DNA from: UBA10646 sp046296295
GTDB lineage: Bacteria; Bacteroidota; Bacteroidia; Chitinophagales; Chitinophagaceae
Length of the DNA stretch: 64,000 nt
Direction of reading: 5' to 3'
NCBI GenBank assembly: GCA_046296295.1
Contig: JBKBLG010000003.1
Coordinates: 124,001-188,000, forward strand
A program made the position numbers and the translations under genes. Under the pieces are notes generated by a model. That model had not been told where the DNA came from and ran no database searches. It worked only from the letters and a program-made list of their open reading frames with translations. Shown one piece after another: positions 9,901-18,781 of this stretch. The number at the start of each line of letters is the position of its first letter. The stretch's first letter is position 1.

Positions 9901-10439
9901 CTATTACCAGTATTACAAAACAAGTTATCGGTTCCTGCATTAAAACCCAGCGTTCCGTTAAACAAAGTTGCCATATCGTCTTCATACGGCCTTACAATGT
10001 TAAACACTGGTGGTGTAGTATTGCTAGTGTAGGTACCCTCCAAGAATACAAGTTGGCGAGCACCGGTTACCCCAGCATTATTCACACGTCTGAAAACCAC
10101 CCGCTGTGTACCAACAGGCAAGAACGAAAAAGCTGTATTCGCAGCCGTGAACGAACTAACACGCAACTGATTATTACTGCTACCACTAGCCACACCATAG
10201 TTAAAAGTGGCATTGGTATATACTAGTCCGGGGGTCGATGGTTTTGTACCCGAATATGTTCGTGTTTCAACGGTTGATTGATAAGATTGTTCAATAGCAG
10301 TAATGTTTGTTTGTGAATATGCAGTTACTGCTTGTAACAACATGCTAACAATGTAGCATATAAGAAATATCCCAATTGGAGCTTGGCTAGTTTTAGGATA
10401 CGGCAACGAAATGCCCTTCGGTTTAGCGACAGGTTTCAT
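6912..10439 (-). CDS. Large secreted T9SS cargo protein with DUF4114 domain
   Basis: This is a 1175-residue protein with an N-terminal hydrophobic segment (about residues 22-43, ending TAYSQ) that looks like a signal peptide or anchor. Around residues 480-580 a stretch ending in AWEDSPNGDNDFNDLVF matches the acidic core of DUF4114, common in calcium-binding surface proteins. The middle is beta-rich and not recognised. The last 80 or so residues, starting near VVAQPNPFNG with VTDMNGVVIHQQ and a basic end, match a type A T9SS sorting domain, so export through the outer membrane with removal of this tail is expected. Function is unknown; adhesin-like surface protein is the broad guess. It has its own terminator. 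Confidence 0.8.
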   Translation of the reverse strand: MKPVAKPKGISLPYPKTSQAPIGIFLICYIVSMLLQAVTAYSQTNITAIEQSYQSTVETRTYSGTKPSTPGLVYTNATFNYGVASGSSNNQLRVSSFTAANTAFSFLPVGTQRVVFRRVNNAGVTGARQLVFLEGTYTSNTTPPVFNIVRPYEDDMATLFNGTLGFNAGTDNLFCNTGNSDGNINNIERVDVIFKNGLKVNSPTQAGFALFERGVNNAHDAFAISVILEVDGSGNPTRFSRVIRVASGSYGTTDLYGAGNPKSFVVLRKEEGQTNLLASAALTQNLGGVYFRLSDFNIAVNQIIYGYVILPPDFVPVASRGLADSTRISDYTNSTNYPTNTIDGGNAGGIDLIATTGVAKVTGSNAIEPLGEISTIPTDEKGTPTDTTTTPISTEAKQKITTSLPEGESVPNLRPSLLSCTTNDLKITATTVVSVAFVQQSTTKTNALGYFTYPTSNPPAVAPDISQIKLIFPNATDVSNGGGLSTGTTVELGTFNAGTSISWVLVENGYNPSLNAVGEGTNIFYSNPALNPTNSATGNKYLVQFYDSTSNSYMMAWEDSPNGDNDFNDLVFSFKSSDPNACTTCNRWLTMNWTEASNARDGGLESISLGDAISQYRYSFIKNDGKYVPNEDVLDANLVSNYKNQVAQRNASRNGALTLINYIPTSITGNFTRKVSTPVHLLSFTNAIDVEGVNFLRSDNSNAASVLVMKTRVKPYDHTKAICDRVVGSVIKNIVAYEVDGFNFGRMMMLRKDGVYEYATSFSIAISGNSRVARIQADWRATAAAGADTLYNYQVWSSDGPVTNELVAKILNIFRQQGYQLEQPIRDNVVPSVFINKVERSANLLKLYVTNNLPTATAYNITLYTRPNENVDKRTQNIRGTLQPGNTNVVNVQVFDHLEQSVDFSINRVVVDHTYAADTRWSTDFKREDVIMNSWTVKNNTGRNYPNNELQLMRGFAINFTALRRSDVSVYKLATVDGSPLNLNNFKAIKFKAKGNVTLQVRITKKSVQNFIHQYTKEITVGEDMQDYIINFAELTSIAYRNAFDASDVTSVVFLIKYPEYYKKALYLEVDDVAFVQTRSQQAPPVIVTAPVVAQPNPFNGACIAEFNSNTDEMVTIRVTDMNGVVIHQQLAPAYRGRNAIRVQVPGKLNSSMYKLNVLSPTQQFQTVTLVTGNK

Positions 10440-10562
10440 TTTTCGAAGGATTAGATTAATGAATAAATTCGGAAATCGGATTACATAGTAAAACTACTAT
10501 AACCAGTTCATGCCATATTTATTACAAAGACTTCAACCTAACCCAAAAAGACATTTCCATAG

Positions 10563-10591
10563 AAAAGCCAGCATCAAAGATGCTGGCTTTT
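10563..10591 (-). terminator. Strong terminator of the 10615-13170 gene
   Basis: A perfect 13-bp stem, AAAAGCCAGCATC (10563-10575) with GATGCTGGCTTTT (10579-10591), has a 3-base loop. The A/T ends let it work in both directions. Confidence 0.92.
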
Positions 10592-10614
10592 CTGTAACTA
10601 TCATTTACCGGGAA

Positions 10615-13170
10615 CTATAATTTTTGCAAAGGCAATACCTGTGTTGCTCCTTTTGCATCTACTATGTATAAGTAGTAGGTACCTTGCGGTAAATGCTTAA
10701 CCGCCATACTTATACTTGTATTATTACCATTCACTACAGTAACGCCATTTAACAAAGTTATGCCTTGTATATTCCGTAATTGATATTGTAATTTACCGTA
10801 AGGTATCGTATTAGGCACTAGCAATTGTACATAATCGTTCACTGGGTTGGGTAACAATTGAAAATTACCACTAGCCTGATGCAAAACTAAAACCGTATTA
10901 CTTAGGCTAAACTTACCATCCTTATCTAACTGTCGTAACCGATACCAAACTTTATTGGCTTTAAATGCATCTGTAAAGTTGTAGCTCAAAGGCTTCGTAC
11001 TATAACCTGTAGTTGCCTTCGATGGTACAAATGCAAGTACATTAAACACAACACCATCGGTACTACGTTCTACTTCAAAACCTTTGTTATTGCTTTCACT
11101 AAACGTGTTCCATTGCAGAAGGGTTTTGTTATTTGTAGTAGTTGCAACAAGCTTATCCATTACAACAGGTAAAGTACTAAACGATTGATATTGAATTGTG
11201 AAAGTACCATTATTGTTACCATTATCCCATCCGTACACACGTACATAGTAAGTTTGCCCGGGCGTTAACCCACCTCTGCGAAGTATTTCTAACCCACCTG
11301 CGAAAGAAGTATCTACACAAATGCCTAGTTGGGTTAAAGCATTGCAGGTACCACTATACAAAGCAATAACCGGATCAAATGGTGCAGCACCTTGAACAGT
11401 AATGATAGCACTGTCGCCAACAGCAGTGAATTGATACCAAACATCGTCGTCAGCAGTACCTGCTGCCGGTACACAAGCGGCAACACCTTGTGAAGCACCT
11501 GCATTAACAGTTGTTCCATTAACAACATTACCTGCAGTAAGTGTTGTTGCTGAATTACAAAAATCGTTTGCAGGACCAGCAATTGTTGTAAATGAAGTAG
11601 CAGTAATAACACACCCCACTGCGTTACCTGCTGCATTTTTAGGTTGTACATACCAATGATAAGTGGTGTTACCTAAAGTGTTATTTACTTGTGCAGAAAG
11701 ACTATTCACAATACTACCAATACTATCGTAAGTATTGCCGCCATTGCTGCTCCAGAATAGTCCGTAAGAGGTTGCACCCGGTACAGCAGTCCAAGATACT
11801 AATGGAGGTATATTAACACCAGTTGCTAAATTGGCCGGACTCACATTGGTTGCACAAGCAGGTATTTGAGATATTGGCATTGATATACAATAAGCTCCTG
11901 ATGCCCCATTCACACCATCGAGCATGAAATAGTAGGTACCCCCCGCTGTTAGTATGGGTGTTTGTAATACTACTGAATCATTAGTAGTTAAGTTAAAGCC
12001 GTTGTTGGTATTCACAACTTCTGTAAGTACTATATAAGGGCATGTACCACTTGCAGTATAGGTAGCTAGCCATCCGAACAAGCCTGTACCTGCACCATCT
12101 GGGCGTTTTAGCTTTACTTCTACCCTACCGTTTTCAGTAGCAACATATCGAAACCACACAGTATTATTGGGTGTGCTTTGCGAAAATGGGGGGTCACCGA
12201 TCGCTGTAGCACAAACAGTTGTTCCGCAATAATTGGTAACGCCTCGTGTTAAGGTAATAGCATCGCATACAGCATCGTTCTGGGTGTTAGTAATTACTTC
12301 TGTAGTTACGATATTACTGTATGCGGTATCGTTGGTATTGCTACACACTACACGCAAGCGGAACGATTGACTTTCTGTAACACTAAAATTGCTTAGAATA
12401 GTAGCGTTAGCACTAGGAATATCAGTCCAAACATTGGTGTTGTTGAGCCTACGTTGCCATTGTAATATTACACCTGTTGCATCTGAATTACCATTTACCG
12501 CAAGGTTAACAGTACCATTACCACATGTAAAAATATTATCGATGGTAACATTACCTGCAACGGGCATACCATTGCAATTATTAATTTGTTCTACTTGAAC
12601 ATCATCTAAGTACATGTTATTACCATACATACCAACAGCTTGAAGCAAAATATAGTTGGTTGCACCGTTGAAATTAGCAGGAATATCAAACGTGTACTGA
12701 TACCATCCAACAGCAGTCTGCGTTGGTTCGTATGCAATATTTCTACTCACTTTACCAAGTACAGTTGCACCAGTTAATGATGCAGTTGTATTTACCCAAG
12801 CAACTACACTATCTCTGTTTGGAAAGGTTGCATCGCGATACATCCAGAAACGCAACTTTACATTCGTTCTACCACTTAAGTTCAATATTGGCGTAATTAA
12901 AACGGCAGAACTACTTACGTTAAAATCGTAAGAACGATACCTTACCATTGCTGCTCCGCTTCGCGGCAAAGCGGTGGGGTTGCTTCCAGATATGGCCCGC
13001 TCGAATAACCCGCCGGGCATATCGCCGGTATTAGGGCTACCGGTACTAACAATTTGTTGAGACCATCCGGTAGGAACAAAAATAGGGTCATCAAAACTTT
13101 CTTGTAGTAAAATTTGGCTATGTGCTAATGAAGCAACTAGCAATATGCAAAGGGTTAGGTACTTTCTCAT
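10615..13170 (-). CDS. Multidomain T9SS cargo protein (choice-of-anchor J, Fn3-like)
   Basis: An 851-residue secreted protein. MRKYLTLCILLVASLAHSQ is a clean signal peptide. Residues about 25-195 (QESFDDPIFVPTGW... to YLDDVQVEQ) resemble the MAM-like choice-of-anchor J domain. An Ig-like section follows, then an Fn3-like module near 440-530 (SPANLATGVNIPPLVSW). A pre-peptidase-like beta domain near 540-660 opens with NDFCNSATTLTAG. A second Fn3-like module holds LLQWNTFSESNNKGFEVERS, and a type A T9SS sorting domain begins at LLPNPVNDYVQLLV. No catalytic residues are seen, so an adhesive or scaffold role is likelier than enzymatic. Motif copies at 10682, 10792 and 12492 encode HLPQG, PYGK and LAVN, three different frames. 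Confidence 0.85.
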   Translation of the reverse strand: MRKYLTLCILLVASLAHSQILLQESFDDPIFVPTGWSQQIVSTGSPNTGDMPGGLFERAISGSNPTALPRSGAAMVRYRSYDFNVSSSAVLITPILNLSGRTNVKLRFWMYRDATFPNRDSVVAWVNTTASLTGATVLGKVSRNIAYEPTQTAVGWYQYTFDIPANFNGATNYILLQAVGMYGNNMYLDDVQVEQINNCNGMPVAGNVTIDNIFTCGNGTVNLAVNGNSDATGVILQWQRRLNNTNVWTDIPSANATILSNFSVTESQSFRLRVVCSNTNDTAYSNIVTTEVITNTQNDAVCDAITLTRGVTNYCGTTVCATAIGDPPFSQSTPNNTVWFRYVATENGRVEVKLKRPDGAGTGLFGWLATYTASGTCPYIVLTEVVNTNNGFNLTTNDSVVLQTPILTAGGTYYFMLDGVNGASGAYCISMPISQIPACATNVSPANLATGVNIPPLVSWTAVPGATSYGLFWSSNGGNTYDSIGSIVNSLSAQVNNTLGNTTYHWYVQPKNAAGNAVGCVITATSFTTIAGPANDFCNSATTLTAGNVVNGTTVNAGASQGVAACVPAAGTADDDVWYQFTAVGDSAIITVQGAAPFDPVIALYSGTCNALTQLGICVDTSFAGGLEILRRGGLTPGQTYYVRVYGWDNGNNNGTFTIQYQSFSTLPVVMDKLVATTTNNKTLLQWNTFSESNNKGFEVERSTDGVVFNVLAFVPSKATTGYSTKPLSYNFTDAFKANKVWYRLRQLDKDGKFSLSNTVLVLHQASGNFQLLPNPVNDYVQLLVPNTIPYGKLQYQLRNIQGITLLNGVTVVNGNNTSISMAVKHLPQGTYYLYIVDAKGATQVLPLQKL

Positions 13171-13253
13171 AAAGCGTTGGTTGTTAAGGCAAATCCCTTG
13201 TTAAAAATATTAACAAAATAGTACACTTGAAACAATAATTGATATTTTAAAAT

Positions 13254-13273
13254 AGCAGCCCGCATGGGCAGCT
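13254..13273 (-). terminator. Terminator of the mrp-like gene
   Basis: AGCAGCCC (13254-13261) and GGGCAGCT (13266-13273) form a stem with a GCAT loop and one mismatch. On the minus strand it is followed by ATTTTAAAATAT. Confidence 0.75.
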
Positions 13274-13316
13274 AATTGTATACTATTGTACTTACGTAAA
13301 TGTGTATGTAAGGTAG

Positions 13317-14381
13317 TTACTTCGAAGCATTTTTGATAGCAATGTTGCGTACTACAGCGGCAGTCATTTGCTCAAAAGCAAGTTTAGTAATAGCCTCATT
13401 GCTCATCATAATAGGTGTACCGCTATCGCCGCCTTCACGAATAGCTTGCACGAGCGGAATTTGCCCTAAAAAGGGTAATTCATATTCTTCTGCCAACTTT
13501 TTGCCGCCTTCTTTACCAAAAATGAAGTACTTATTTTCAGGCAATTCGGCGGGCGTGAAATAACTCATATTTTCAACCAGACCAAGAATAGGCACATTAA
13601 TTTGAGCCTGACCAAACATGGCAATACCTTTTTTGGCATCGGAAAGGGCAACATCTTGTGGTGTAGTTACAATTACAACACCTGTAACTGGCACTGTTTG
13701 CATCAACGTAAGATGAATATCGCCTGTACCAGGCGGCATATCAATAACCAAATAATCTAGCTCACCCCAAGCTACTTCGGTTACAAATTGCTTGATGGCA
13801 CTACTAGCCATAGGTCCACGCCACACCACGGCATTTTTTTCATCTACCAGTAATCCAATACTCATTAACTCAATACCATACTTCTGCAATGGAACAATCA
13901 TACCCTTCCCATTCACTTCTTTCATCATGGGGCGCTCACCACGAACACCGAACATAATAGGTACACTAGGGCCATAAATATCGGCATCCATCAAACCAAC
14001 CTTGGCACCTCCTTGTGCTAAAGCTAAAGCCAAATTAGCCGAAACGGTGCTTTTACCAACACCACCTTTGCCTGAAACAACAGCAATAATGTTTTTCACA
14101 CCAGGCAACATTTGCTGACTATCGGAACGTTTGGTAGTTGTGTTTGCAGTAAAATTGACGGTAACGTTAGCTGCTTTATTCACTAATAACTTGATGGCAT
14201 TTTCGCTGGCACGCTGCATCATATCTTTCATTGGGCAGGCAGGTGTTGTAAGCACAATGGTAAAAGCAACGTTGTTACCATCAATTGTAATATCTTTCAC
14301 CATGTTTAGGGTAACCAGATCTTTGCCTAAATCGGGTTCTTGAACATTGCTTAGGGCTTTGAGAATATCGGCTTCTGTCAT
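13317..14381 (-). CDS. mrp: Mrp/NBP35-family iron-sulfur carrier ATPase (ApbC type)
   Basis: The 354-residue protein carries and inserts Fe-S clusters, in the cytosol. It has a MIP18/DUF59 N-terminal domain (residues 1-80, with VQEPDLGKDLVTL and PACPMKD) fused to a deviant Walker P-loop ATPase. The P-loop is SGKGGVGKS near 103-111, followed by VGLMDADIYGPSVP and DYLVIDMPPGTGD. Order and length match Bacteroidota Mrp. The CxxC cluster-binding pair of many ApbC proteins is not obvious, so cluster ligation may differ. It is monocistronic with its own terminator. Confidence 0.93.
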   Translation of the reverse strand: MTEADILKALSNVQEPDLGKDLVTLNMVKDITIDGNNVAFTIVLTTPACPMKDMMQRASENAIKLLVNKAANVTVNFTANTTTKRSDSQQMLPGVKNIIAVVSGKGGVGKSTVSANLALALAQGGAKVGLMDADIYGPSVPIMFGVRGERPMMKEVNGKGMIVPLQKYGIELMSIGLLVDEKNAVVWRGPMASSAIKQFVTEVAWGELDYLVIDMPPGTGDIHLTLMQTVPVTGVVIVTTPQDVALSDAKKGIAMFGQAQINVPILGLVENMSYFTPAELPENKYFIFGKEGGKKLAEEYELPFLGQIPLVQAIREGGDSGTPIMMSNEAITKLAFEQMTAAVVRNIAIKNASK

Positions 14382-14421
14382 GCAAGTATTTTTGTTAAAA
14401 AGAAATTACACATAGCAAATG

Positions 14422-14429
14422 TAACTTTG
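14422..14429 (+). promoter_or_regulatory. Candidate -7 element for the 14486 gene
   Basis: TAACTTTG matches TAnnTTTG and lies 57 bases before the ATG at 14486. No clear -33 TTG is present at the usual distance. Confidence 0.4.
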
Positions 14430-14485
14430 CATCCGGTTATTTTGTTATTGTATTTCTGCTTTTACTTTACTCGAAAACCAGTTTA

Positions 14486-15130
14486 ATGAAACAACATTGC
14501 GTAGCTTTTTTATTGTTTTGGCTAATGACCCTTACGGGCAAATGTTTATTGGCGCAACAAACAAGAGATTCTGTAATACAATTATATGGCGTAGTAATGA
14601 CTGCCGATAGCTTAAGAGGCTTGGCAGGCGTTAGTGTAATTGTAGAAGACAAAGGACGCGGTACTATTACCAACGAGCAAGGAGTTTTTTCGATTGCTGT
14701 TTTAAAAGGCGATAATATTCGCTTTTCGAGTGTTGGGTATAAAGATAAAACCATGCACATTCCTGTAAAGCTAGAGGGCAATCAGTACAGTGTAATTCAG
14801 TTAATGGTCAATGATACCGCATTCTTACCGGCTACAATTTTAAAACCACGCCCTACCAGAATGCAATTTGAAAGAGATTTTGTGAATACAGAAGTTGCAG
14901 CCGACCAATACGAAATAGCTCGCCAAAATACCGATGAAGCCAAACGTAGAATTTTGTTAGCTAGCTTACCTGCCGACGGCCGCGAAGCTTTCAACATGCA
15001 AATACGTACACAAAGTGTGAAATATTACTCACAAGGCCAACAAGCACCTATCAACCTATTCAATCCTGTGGCATGGAATGAGTTTATAAAGGCATGGAAA
15101 CGTGGAGATTTTAAGAAGAAAAGAAGCTAG
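14486..15130 (+). CDS. Secreted carboxypeptidase-regulatory-like domain protein
   Basis: A 214-residue protein with a signal peptide (MKQHCVAFLLFWLMTLTGKC to about LLAQ). Residues about 30-105 form a CarboxypepD_reg-like beta sandwich: LYGVVMTADSLRGLAGVSVI, then GRGTITNEQGVFSIAV and IRFSSVGYKDKTM. This domain is known from the N-termini of TonB-dependent receptors, but here it stands alone with a charged C-terminal part rich in Arg/Lys. It is probably periplasmic or surface-associated; no enzymatic role is visible. A motif variant (CCTTACGGGCAAATG, 14530-14544) lies in the signal-peptide codons. Confidence 0.8.
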   Translation: MKQHCVAFLLFWLMTLTGKCLLAQQTRDSVIQLYGVVMTADSLRGLAGVSVIVEDKGRGTITNEQGVFSIAVLKGDNIRFSSVGYKDKTMHIPVKLEGNQYSVIQLMVNDTAFLPATILKPRPTRMQFERDFVNTEVAADQYEIARQNTDEAKRRILLASLPADGREAFNMQIRTQSVKYYSQGQQAPINLFNPVAWNEFIKAWKRGDFKKKRS

Positions 15131-15273
15131 CTATGCTTGACCTATTAGTTTCATGAGCATAAAAATGAAGTTTTATAACTCATCTAACTAATTAAGAAAT
15201 AGGCTGTCTCAAAAAATGAAGAGCCTGAGAATTACTTCAACGATTTTTGATTCCATCAGGTACACCAAATAAG

Positions 15274-15307
15274 AAGCGGCTATCTCAAATTTTGGAGACA
15301 GCCGCTT
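15274..15307. terminator. Bidirectional terminator between convergent genes
   Basis: AAGCGGCT-a-TCTC (15274-15286) pairs with GAGA-c-AGCCGCTT (15295-15307), a 12-bp stem with one mismatch. It serves the plus-strand 14486 gene and the end of the minus-strand polysaccharide locus. A partial look-alike, GGCTGTCTCAAAA, occurs upstream at about 15203-15215. Confidence 0.8.
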
Positions 15308-15342
15308 TCTTCGTAATAATAAATAAATACTTTACAAGTAGT

Positions 15343-17340
15343 TTAATTGATATTGGCAGGCTTAGAACTGCTCGGTTTTTGTATATCAAAGCTTTCGTAC
15401 ACTGAATTTTTGCTTTTATATTCTGGTACAATTTTTTTCATTAAACGAACAACTTCATCATCGTTATTGGCATTGGCTAAAAATATTAAGTCATCTATTT
15501 GCTGCTTTAACGGTTCGTACTCTTGTTCTGCCACTTTAGCAATCAAAATTTTCTTATGGTGGGTTGGTACTACTTCTTCTTCTTTGTTTAAAAGCTCTTC
15601 GAATAGTTTTTCGCCTGGGCGTAATCCGGTAAACTCAATTTTGATGTCGCGTTCCGGAATATTACCCGCCAAGCGAATCATTTTTTTGGCTAAATCAACA
15701 ATTTTTACAGGCTCGCCCATGTCGAATAAAAACACCTCACCCCCATTACCCATGGTACCAGCTTCTAATACTAAATTACAAGCCTCAGGAATGGTCATAA
15801 AATAACGAATAATATCAGGGTGAGTAACCGTAACAGGACCACCCTTTTGTATCTGCTGCTTAAAGCGTGGAATTACCGAACCATTACTACCCAGTACATT
15901 ACCAAAGCGGGTGGTTATAAACTTTGTTCTTCGGGGGTTTCTGTATTCGAGCGGTTTTTCGTGAATGCTGCCAGCAGGTGTTACATAATAAGGTAAATCT
16001 CTATGTTGTAACGCTTGTACATACATTTCTGCAATACGCTTGCTAGCACCCATTACATTGGTTGGATTAATGGCCTTATCGGTACTTACCATTACAAAAC
16101 GCTCGGCATGATATTTTTCAGCCAAATCGGCTAAAAGCATGGTACCTAAAACATTATTCTTGATGGCCTCGCATGGATGCTGCTCCATCAAAGGAACATG
16201 TTTGTATGCCGCTGCATGAAATATTACATCTGGCTTATATACTGCAAACAAATGCTGCATGGCTTTCTTATCGCGGATATCGCCAATAAATACAGCCATT
16301 TCAGATTGATAGCCATATTTATGATTAATTTCATATTCTAACTCAAACAAACCACTTTCGTTTTGATCGCAAATGATAATTGCCTGAGGATATATAGCTG
16401 CCACCTGACGAGCAATTTCGCTACCTATACTACCTGCTGCTCCAGTAATTAATACTCTACGAGATTTAAGGTAATTGTTCACATGTGTATTCGCCAATTG
16501 AATGGCAGGACGATTTAACAAGTCTTCGATCTTTACCTCTTCTACTCGCTTTAGATTAAGTTGACCATGAATCCACTCGGTAACGGGTGGTAAGTTTTTA
16601 ACCTTGATATTCTTTTCTAAGCAAAAATCAACAATGGCATTTTTAAGCTTTAAATCAAAATCTTGCTTCGCAAAAAATAAGTTATTGACTTTCCAGGTAT
16701 CAACTACTTCCCTAATTTGATCAAACGTGTAAATTTTAACCCCATCAATAGACTTGCCTACAAATTTTTCATCATCATCTACAAAAGCTACAACATTGTA
16801 ATTATTTTTACCATTCTGCTCAATGGTACGCTTCAACATACTACCATTCAACTCGCCTCCAAATATGATAACATTGTTAGAACTCTTATTGCGTAAGCTT
16901 TGAGCATATAGGTTTTTAACTAAAAAACGATACCCAAATACTAAAAATGAGGCTGTAAAAAAATAAATAGTTAATATACTCATAGATACCAAATCGGTAC
17001 CACCAAAAAACCTAGAAACAATATTGATAACAGAAATCAAAAAGAAAGAGTAGAAAATAGCAGATGCCGTACGCAGGGCTTCTTTTACACCCGAAAAACG
17101 AATAATTCCTTCGTAAGTGCGGAAGGTTACAAAGAAAATGGCATTAACCGTTGTAATGATAATTACCTCACTAATAATATGCTTCTCGGCAAGAATATCA
17201 AAATTGAAGTTGAAGCGTAAATAGTTGGCGTATATAAGCGAAAGGTTACAAATGATAATATCTAATAGAAATATAAACCAACGCGGCGCTATTCTATTCT
17301 GACTCAGTAAGTTGTGTAGTTGTTTCATAATCCCACGCAT
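15343..17340 (-). CDS. Membrane-bound nucleotide-sugar 4,6-dehydratase (PglF/WbpM/CapD type)
   Basis: This 665-residue protein would convert UDP-GlcNAc to the UDP-4-keto-6-deoxy sugar, the first step to bacillosamine. Four hydrophobic segments occupy residues about 20-140. A CoA-binding-like domain follows (VIIFGGELNGS). The catalytic SDR domain starts near 295 with RVLITGAAGSIGSEIARQV. The usual SDR Tyr is replaced by the TDK triad of this family in VSTDKAINPTNVMGASK (about residue 420). ATG at 17328 is an alternative start. It is the last gene of the locus; the aminotransferase, acetyltransferase and phosphoglycosyltransferase that normally follow it in the pathway lie immediately upstream. 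Confidence 0.9.
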   Translation of the reverse strand: MRGIMKQLHNLLSQNRIAPRWFIFLLDIIICNLSLIYANYLRFNFNFDILAEKHIISEVIIITTVNAIFFVTFRTYEGIIRFSGVKEALRTASAIFYSFFLISVINIVSRFFGGTDLVSMSILTIYFFTASFLVFGYRFLVKNLYAQSLRNKSSNNVIIFGGELNGSMLKRTIEQNGKNNYNVVAFVDDDEKFVGKSIDGVKIYTFDQIREVVDTWKVNNLFFAKQDFDLKLKNAIVDFCLEKNIKVKNLPPVTEWIHGQLNLKRVEEVKIEDLLNRPAIQLANTHVNNYLKSRRVLITGAAGSIGSEIARQVAAIYPQAIIICDQNESGLFELEYEINHKYGYQSEMAVFIGDIRDKKAMQHLFAVYKPDVIFHAAAYKHVPLMEQHPCEAIKNNVLGTMLLADLAEKYHAERFVMVSTDKAINPTNVMGASKRIAEMYVQALQHRDLPYYVTPAGSIHEKPLEYRNPRRTKFITTRFGNVLGSNGSVIPRFKQQIQKGGPVTVTHPDIIRYFMTIPEACNLVLEAGTMGNGGEVFLFDMGEPVKIVDLAKKMIRLAGNIPERDIKIEFTGLRPGEKLFEELLNKEEEVVPTHHKKILIAKVAEQEYEPLKQQIDDLIFLANANNDDEVVRLMKKIVPEYKSKNSVYESFDIQKPSSSKPANIN

Positions 17341-17579
17341 TTAGTTTGGCATCAACAACTCGAGCAACAGGGTTATGATTGCTAGTTGTTGTCAACAATC
17401 GTTACAACCTATCAGCAGTATACGACTGTATCACCATTAAAAAGCAAGCCAATCAGGGGGAATCGGTCAGACTTTCAAATGATATTAGATTACTGCATAT
17501 TACAAATATCTACTTTAACCTTTGCATTTCAAAGAAATTCGGCTTATTGAAACACCAATACCTACATAAACTTTACTAA

Positions 17580-18713
17580 CTACCACATTTGCTTAATCTT
17601 ATCTACAACAAAATTCAACTGATCCACTGTAAGATTACTTCCGCTTGGCAGGCAAAGGCCTTCATTGAATAATTGTTCCGCAATGTTTGTACCATAATAA
17701 GGTGCATCAGCAAATACTGGCTGCAAATGCATAGGCTTCCAAAGTGGGCGGCATTCAATGTTGAATTGCTCTAAATGAAGCCTGATTTGTTCTCTTGTAA
17801 TACCTCCGCTCAAAGCTGGGTTCACCGTAATGCAAGTAAGCCATCGGTTACTAAAATAACCCTCGGGTTCTGCTAAAAAGCTAATACCGGGTAAGCTACC
17901 CAATGCACTTACGTAAAAGTTATAGTTCGCTCTACGCTGTGCTATACGTTCTGCCAACACCTGCATTTGTCCACGTCCAATACCGGCACAGATATTGCTC
18001 ATTCTATAGTTGTAACCGATATGACTATGCTGATAATGCGGTGCTGCGTCACGAGCCTGTGTGCTTAAAAAACGAGCTTTCTCTACCAATGCTGCATTAT
18101 TACTTACTAAAGCGCCACCGCCAGATGTTGTAATAATCTTATTGCCATTAAAACTCAAGGCGGCTATTACACCAAAAGTACCTGCTGCCTCGCCGTGCCA
18201 ACTACTGCCCAGTGCTTCTGCTGCATCTTCAATAACAGGAATATGATAAGCATTTGCAACCTCCATTATGGCAGGCATATTGGCCATTAATCCATACAAA
18301 TGCACAGGAATAATGGCTTTAGGTTTTTTTCCTTTAGCAATACGGTCTTCAATAGCATTTTTAAGCTGTATGGGGCACATATTCCAAGTATCTGGCTCAC
18401 TATCTACAAATACAGGCGTTGCTCCCTGATACACAATAGGGTTGGCAGAAGCAGAGAAAGTAAAACTCTGGCAAAGCACTTCATCGCCGGCAGTTACCCC
18501 CAATAATATCAACGCTAAATGTATTGCTGCCGTACCACTGCTGAGTGCTGCTACATGGCTACCCTTACCCAACCAAGTTGCTATATCTTGCTCAAAACCA
18601 TTCACATTAGGGCCAAGCGGTGCTACCCAATTGGTATCAAAAGCTTCTGTTACAAACTTGCGTTCGTTACCACCCATGTGTGGACTACTTAACCAAATTT
18701 TTTCGTATTGCAT
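17580..18713 (-). CDS. DegT/DnrJ/EryC1 aminotransferase (PglE-like)
   Basis: A PLP-dependent sugar aminotransferase of 377 residues when started at ATG 18713 (MQYEKIWLSSPHMGG). A longer frame to 18776 would translate through two copies of the iterated palindrome and is rejected. Family marks are LSSGTAAIHLAL, IEDAAEALGS and the PLP Lys in SFNGNKIITTSGGG. It would aminate the 4-keto sugar from the PglF-like enzyme to the UDP-4-amino sugar. Its close neighbours downstream (dehydratase) and upstream (acetyltransferase, sugar transferase) make up the bacillosamine set. EpsN/PglE is the closest functional type; substrate is inferred from context. Confidence 0.88.
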   Translation of the reverse strand: MQYEKIWLSSPHMGGNERKFVTEAFDTNWVAPLGPNVNGFEQDIATWLGKGSHVAALSSGTAAIHLALILLGVTAGDEVLCQSFTFSASANPIVYQGATPVFVDSEPDTWNMCPIQLKNAIEDRIAKGKKPKAIIPVHLYGLMANMPAIMEVANAYHIPVIEDAAEALGSSWHGEAAGTFGVIAALSFNGNKIITTSGGGALVSNNAALVEKARFLSTQARDAAPHYQHSHIGYNYRMSNICAGIGRGQMQVLAERIAQRRANYNFYVSALGSLPGISFLAEPEGYFSNRWLTCITVNPALSGGITREQIRLHLEQFNIECRPLWKPMHLQPVFADAPYYGTNIAEQLFNEGLCLPSGSNLTVDQLNFVVDKIKQMW

Positions 18714-18781
18714 ATTATTGTTCTTCGTGTTGTAATATTTACCGCAAGGTATTTTTTTAACTGCACTTACGTGCAAATGAT

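Noticed and set aside
17379..17579. 66-codon frame upstream of the PglF-like gene
   Set aside because: No recognisable family or start signal; within a gap between two minus-strand genes.
18714..18776. N-terminal extension of the PglE-like aminotransferase
   Set aside because: Codons come from two palindromic motif copies; homologous sequence starts at MQYEKIW.
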